This document shows, piece after piece, positions 58,325 to 64,000 of a stretch of 64,000 bases of DNA (within the stretch, counting starts at the first letter, position 1; each line of letters starts with the position of its first letter). The notes below the pieces were generated by a model. It was not told where the DNA came from, ran no database searches, and worked only from the letters and a program-made list of their open reading frames with translations. A program made the translations under genes and the position numbers. Origin of the DNA: Porites lobata (Eukaryota; Cnidaria; Anthozoa; Scleractinia; Poritidae); contig CALNXK010000166.1 in assembly GCA_942486035.1 (NCBI GenBank), positions 662,001-726,000 of the forward strand. Reading direction: 5' to 3'.

Positions 58325-60350
58325 CAAGTAAAATAAAAATTTAAGCATTTTCTTTGTAACAAAACTTGAAAATAAAAGCATGTTTTCAAAAACACCCTTA
58401 AAAGCCAGCTGAAAAACCCTTTAAAAATGACATCACTTATATCTGGAGTTGTCTAAACCGCGTACATGTAATTGTGTTGGGAATTTTCTTTAAAACTCAC
58501 CATATTCACATATGATTGTTTTTGTTAAAAATCAAAACTACTAGAAAAGTGTATTATAAAATTGTCTAATGAAATCACCAACGTATAATAAAGATTTCTG
58601 AGGGAAAAGATAGTTTATTTTGTTTCCTACTATAATACAACTATTAGCCAAATTCATTTGTACAAAACAAAGGTCACAAGTTGTTGGTACAGTGATAACT
58701 GCCTAAAACAATAAAGGATCCAGGGTGATCAAGTCAGGAAAGTCAGTTTTACAGCCTGCCATTCGAGTAAGCTGTAGTTGGCATGTACTATAACCCACAA
58801 GTCATTTCAAAAAGCCCCAAAACCCTTTAGCAGGATTAGCAGGATTGATTACAATCCTTCTGTAATTTGAATTTTCCCAAAAAACAGCACTTTTGCCTGT
58901 CAGGCAAGTTAAGAACAAAAATCACTAGCCCGATGGCAAAATCCACTAGCCCTGGCCTATCGGACACTTTACACGCTGAGGATCATTCAATGAAACAACG
59001 GCTACAGATCTGGAAACAGATGGGCCAAATTAACAAAAACTAGAATAGACTTCACTGGTATAACTGAAATAAATAAGAAGGCCGGAAAGACATAATTATA
59101 TTTGTTTGTTCTTCATGAAGCTTGATTTAATATTGCTTAGAGGTAATTTCTTCTCTAAGGACAAGTTTCATAATAACAAGTACTGTACATGTAATTGGCA
59201 AAACTAAGCGAAATATAATAACATGCCTTCTACGGCTGTAGCTGCCTTATCTAACCATCATTAAGTTGCACTGTTGCTGGGACAGGCAATTTTCCTCCAC
59301 CATTAATTCAGGAATGAGGGTTAGGGTACAAAATATATAATCTACACTGTATTGACAGCATCTGAGTTCTTGTACATCACAGTCTGTTTCGTTGTTAATT
59401 TCCATGACACTGTCCTACTTTCACAAGCAGTCTGCATGACTGTTTGACATATATTACTTTTAATCAAACAGTGAAACTCTGTTAATACAGACACTCAGGG
59501 GACCATAAAAAAAGTAAAAAGCTACTGCTAGAGAAATAAAACAGGACACTGGCATCATTAAATTTAACAATCTGTGAACATTGACATGCTGTTTCAATTA
59601 AGTAACAGTATTATTTTTTTCAATTTGAAAAAAGCACATGGACACTGTAGGTCTTATTACAGCATTTACAGTTGATAAGAAAGAAACTGTGTTAGTAAGA
59701 TTAATCAAGATTAGTTGTGACCGAATCTGTTGACTGAAAAAAGGTTTTTGTATTCCTTAAGTTATTATTACTAGCATTGTCCGAATAACTATTAGTCAGT
59801 GGGTGTCTGCATAAAATTGTTTGAATTTAGAGAAGAAAGTGAGGTCCGATTCACTCTCATACAGATGTAGGTCCTAAGAAAACGTTTTTTTTTTTAGGAC
59901 TTGATAAATTTCTGTTCTTTAGTGCATAAGGAATATGAACAAGGCAAACAAAATTGATGCTAGATACAGTGTAGCACAGGCTATACTGATACAAGAAACT
60001 GGCTGGGATATATGAGTAGCTTAAATAAACAACACTTCTTTGGGATTGTCAGAAAAGGACATTACTCAAATCTATTTTCAAAGAGTTAAGTACAAGAATG
60101 GTGCAACAAAATGCTTGGGTGGTATTGCTTTTCAATGGAAAAGTTGGAGACGTGAATATATATTCAGTGATTTTGGTTACAAATAGTTATGGTGAGTCCT
60201 GGGACTCATCTTGTGAAAAATATTGAGTCCCAGTCCAGAAACATTGAGTCCCAGATAAAAAAATATACAAGTCTGTAATTGAAAATGCTTGGGCCTTTGT
60301 GTAACCAGACAGTTAATCTGACTTATTAGCTTGACAGACTTCAAAACTCT
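58325..60350. other. No supported gene
   Basis: AT-rich. 58380-58430 contains a few complement-strand versions of the minisatellite motif (AAAAACACCCTTAAAA). No exon resembling the TNFR-1 death-domain exon was found. Confidence 0.5.
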
Positions 60351-60356
60351 GCATTA

Positions 60357-61100
60357 CTGCAGTGCAAAGAGCAAATCAGAGCAAATCTATGCCTTTCTTT
60401 TCTACAATTCATTTCAACATAAGAAGCCTTTATGCTAACCATGATGGTTTGACAATGCTGCCATCAGATCTACAGCATTTATTCGATGTTATTGGCCTTT
60501 CCGAAACAAAGATAAAAAGTAACTGTGATCTAACTAGCAACATTGCTATTGAAGGATAAATGATTTTGTCTCTGGCCAAGCCAACTCTGAGTAATGTTGG
60601 TGGTGTGGGGTTCTTCATCAAAGGGGGGATTCAATTTCATATTCGAGATGATCTTTGTTCAACGACAAAAGAGTTTGTATCTCTATGGATTGAGATTAAT
60701 CGGACCTAAACTTTGGAGTGAACTCGATGAAAGATTCAAGTGTCGTACTTCCAATCAATTTAAAAAAGAACTAACTTTGCATTTCATTAGTCTCTATTAA
60801 TCTCAGTTTACTGATATTTTGATGGTTTATATTTATTTATTTTTTGTTTTGTTCTGTATAATTATTTACTTATTTACTTTTGTGCCGAGTTATGATATTT
60901 ATGTGTACCAATGTTTTTCTGACTTTTACAGTTTTAATTATCATAATTACGGTCACCCAACTAGTTTAGCTTTTTATTAGTTATTTTGGGTGTCCCAATA
61001 CTGTATCTTCTGTTTATTTATTTATTTATAATTATTTTCTTGTAAATTCCTCTAGTTGTCTACAGTAGTAGAAAATAAACTGTTGTACACTGAAATTAAA
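60357..61100 (+). mobile_element. Internally deleted LINE
   Basis: The left part encodes the start of an APE-type endonuclease domain (FFSTIHFNIRSLYANHDGL.., LFDVIGLSETKIK), a stop, then NVGGVGFFIKGGIQFHIRDD. Near 60697 it jumps to the far C-terminus typical of non-LTR RT proteins (GPKLWSELDERFKCRTSNQF, KKELTLHF) and a stop. The 3' UTR ends A-rich near 61090. The endonuclease core and all of the RT are missing. Confidence 0.75.
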
Positions 61101-61104
61101 ATAC

Positions 61105-64000
61105 AGTCCTTCCAAAGGCTAAAGGAAATATGCATCCTTCAACAACAGCCATAATATTTGCCACACAATACACAAACCATATATTTCTACAAATACACAT
61201 GTTCAGATTTTTTATGGATCTTTGCGTCCATTGGAATGCATGCCATGAATATTATTATTTTGCATCTTTGGGGATTTTTATGCATCAGGGATGCAGGATG
61301 CAGATGTTAACAAAGTCACCGCATATTTTTTGTATGGACAAGAGATTATTAGAAGATTTTGTTTTAAAATGTAATCAATGAAAATACTGGATGTCATGAT
61401 TTATAGCTTGTGGTTGTCGCTTCTCCAGAAGCTACACTGTATATAGCTGATTAAGTTAAGGTTGGCTATTACGCATTTGGGCATACCAAACAATACAATG
61501 ATTTTTCTGAGTGACCACCAAACAATAGCTTACTATTGCTCAATTCCCAAAGCCCAAAGCAACCTTTATTGAACCAGCTGTATATGTGTCAGTGTATGTA
61601 TAAGGTCCTGATTGTTTACATGTAACAAACTAAATGTCAAAATATCATGTTCCTGAAACTTTTTAGGAATTCCCAAGCAGAAAAATAACCATTTTAGGCT
61701 TAACTGAGTCAATATAATAAGTTAAATGTCTATAATACATAATTTCATTAATTATTGAATTTTACTTGCCAACTATACCTGCATTCATTCTCGCAAGACC
61801 TAGCACAATAATATTTGATTCCACTAAAACCATCATGAAGCTTGCAAAGCCTGAGCCAGAGCATTCACTATTGGTTTTGTGGTTGGTATTGCTCTGTGTG
61901 AGCGAAAGAGGACCGACACCGGCAAAGCTTAATTAACGTGACACATTTGGCGTTAGAGCAAGAATGTAATCTGATCAATTAACTGTAAAGGAAAAGAGTC
62001 ATTTTGATGTGAAACTGCAAAAATATTGCGATTACCTGATGTATAGTTATTGCGCGTGAACAAGAAAAACAAATGTCGCGAAATATTGGTTGTACACCTC
62101 GACTGAATTCAATTTGTATCTGAACGAGATGTATCGCCACCGGTAAGGAAACACATATAAACAAAAGCCAAAATGGCTCATGGTAATAAATTAATTGACA
62201 GCGCTCTTCGAAAGGCCATATATCCAACTGTCCTTTTCATAACGCGTATGCCTAGACGTTCCAATAACAGATTATTCTAAAATAAGGAACAATCGTACTC
62301 ACATTTATTCGCATCGCGAAGACTCAAACAACGTGTGTCCACCAGTTGAACTTAGATCCGTTAAAAGTAAAAGTCAGTCGCTGACAATTCGGAGACATTT
62401 TGATTCGTGATTAAAACAAAATCTGCGCGTCTGAACAGTCCACAGAGTTGACAAATACTCTTTTTGGGCAGTAAAGAGCAACGCAAACGCAAGTTGCAAA
62501 CATCAACAGCCGTCCGCCATAATTTTAAAATGTTCCTTTGCACGTGGCTTTACCACGTGACTCTATTGCGCGGGAAGTCTGCGGGCGCGTGCTAAGTCGA
62601 GCAAATTTTTTCATCCAGTAAAAGCGAAGCTCCCGTAAATAAATTCATAATTTAAATCAAACAATAAACTTGTAATCCACAGGTCAGGGCACCTTCATTT
62701 GACTTTTGAGGCAAAGGCTAAGTGATTTTAGAGAAAAATAATTTGACAGTCCAAGAGGGAAACAGCTTTTTCATCGAGTTATTAAATAGTCTTATTTGTA
62801 CACCCAAAAATAGCAATCACGTTCGATCACAGTAGATTAGGCCTGGAAAACAAATAGACCTACCTATTCGTGTATTGTATTTGCATTAGCTGTTGCATCA
62901 TAATGTGGCATTCACCAGTCTCTCCAACATTGCTCCGTTAGAGAGACTATGGATAATTTGACAACCCCGAAATATAATTTTAACGGAAACGCTTGCTACA
63001 CGGGCTAAATCTGTTTGAAAATAAATTTGGTTGACATTTTTCCTTTGAAGTATACTTTTTACCATTGAGGACAGCCGGTTTTTTTCAAAACACCCTATAA
63101 ACAGCCTGTTTAAGTTAGGTTTGGAAACAGGTTTCCATGTAAATACCTTTTAAATGCATGAGGATAATTTGTGAAAATACAGTAAAAACAGCTACAGTAG
63201 TTTTAATCCTGTTTGGAGAAATTTCAAGGTGTTAGTCATTTCAAATCACAATTTAAATTGAACTGCCTCTTAAACCTTCTTCAAACATGTTTTAACAATG
63301 CTATTTATGAGCTGTTTAAGGTCGTAGACGAGGAAGTATATTCAAAATAGTCTTTAAACATCCTAATTAAAACCTGATTTTGAACTTTACTTTTAAAAAC
63401 TACTTTTTAGATCTTTGATTTTAGGTTCTTCTTTCCAAAATGCAGTTTAAATATACGGTATTTAAAAAAATTTTAGCAACTTGCCAGTACTCTCTTTCCG
63501 AAAATATAGTTTAAATACTGTATTTAAATGTAGTTTAGATAGCAAATATTTTTCAAATACAAGGAAACCTGGGAAAATGTTGTGAATATTATTCAAATAG
63601 ATGTCAAATACAATTCAAACTTCTAACGCTATTTTGGTTTTAGTCGTGAAATATAATAAAAAATACCTCAAATTGTGGTAAAAATAGTTTTTAAATCGTT
63701 TAAATAGCTTTAAACTACTTCACAGACAGTTTTTAAATACAGTTGATTTGGTGCGAGCCTGTTCAAGCAAATCGAGATTTTTTCTATATTGACTGTATGA
63801 CTGTATATTTCAACTGTAAGTACTTTCCTTAATATACGCGCGAGTTAATTACTAGAGAGCCTCCTCGGGATTTCGCCTTCTGGGCGAAATCCCTGCGGGG
63901 ACAACCACTCACTGAATTAAAGAGACCTTTATTTCCTACCTTGCACTTAAATGGTAACATCAGTTACCGAACATTATAGGGTACGTACTTCCCTCCCTAC
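61105..64000. other. No supported gene
   Basis: Only short frames. Minus-strand sequence near 62300 (GTGAGTACG) could be a splice donor of an upstream-facing exon but nothing confirms it. 63060-63750 is rich in AAACAG/TTTAAA motifs and looks like a degenerate mirror of the minisatellite zone. Confidence 0.45.

Overview
The window looks like nuclear DNA of a cnidarian, most likely a reef coral (inferred). It is AT-rich, gene-poor, intron-containing, full of short inverted-repeat transposons with target-site duplications, and carries two closely related TNF-receptor-type death receptor genes. Almost none of the short open frames look like genes.

Layout. 1-18.6 kb: two copies of a segmental duplication (1-4.4 kb and 15.35-18.6 kb), each broken by different insertions, so each copy shows the empty site of the other's elements. 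Between them lie DNA transposons, a Penelope-like reverse transcriptase remnant inside a terminal-inverted-repeat element, and foldback repeats. 18.7-36.2 kb: a complete TNF receptor gene (TNFR-1). It has signal-peptide first exons at 18912, 20484 and 23859, then two cysteine-rich exons, a transmembrane exon and a death domain split over two exons, ending at 36186. With the nearest first exon the spliced frame is 1122 nt (373 residues). Intron 4 holds a 4.9-kb element with perfect 22-bp inverted ends. 36.2-39.5 kb: transposon debris. 39.5-56.3 kb: a second receptor (TNFR-2) with the same exon sizes and intron phases. It is preceded by six intact and two broken signal-peptide first exons. Its last death-domain exon is not seen before the window ends. 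57.3-64 kb: a minisatellite, an internally deleted LINE and low-complexity DNA.

Main observation. The first exons of both genes fall into three sequence classes: A (MxKxCSLIVLGI-like), B (MIILILIL-like) and D (hydrophobic, ending ..K). They recur in the order A-B-D, each with its own conserved upstream block, and every intact one ends in phase 0 before GTAAG. Three class A exons have a match to the NF-kB consensus (GGGACTTTCC or GGGGCTTTCC) 190-210 bp before the ATG, followed by an inverted CCAAT box. This suggests a set of alternative promoters, each bringing its own signal peptide to one receptor body, some of them possibly under NF-kB control. The copies arose by segmental duplication and some have decayed. 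The alternative explanation is that the extra exons are leftovers of deleted tandem receptor genes.
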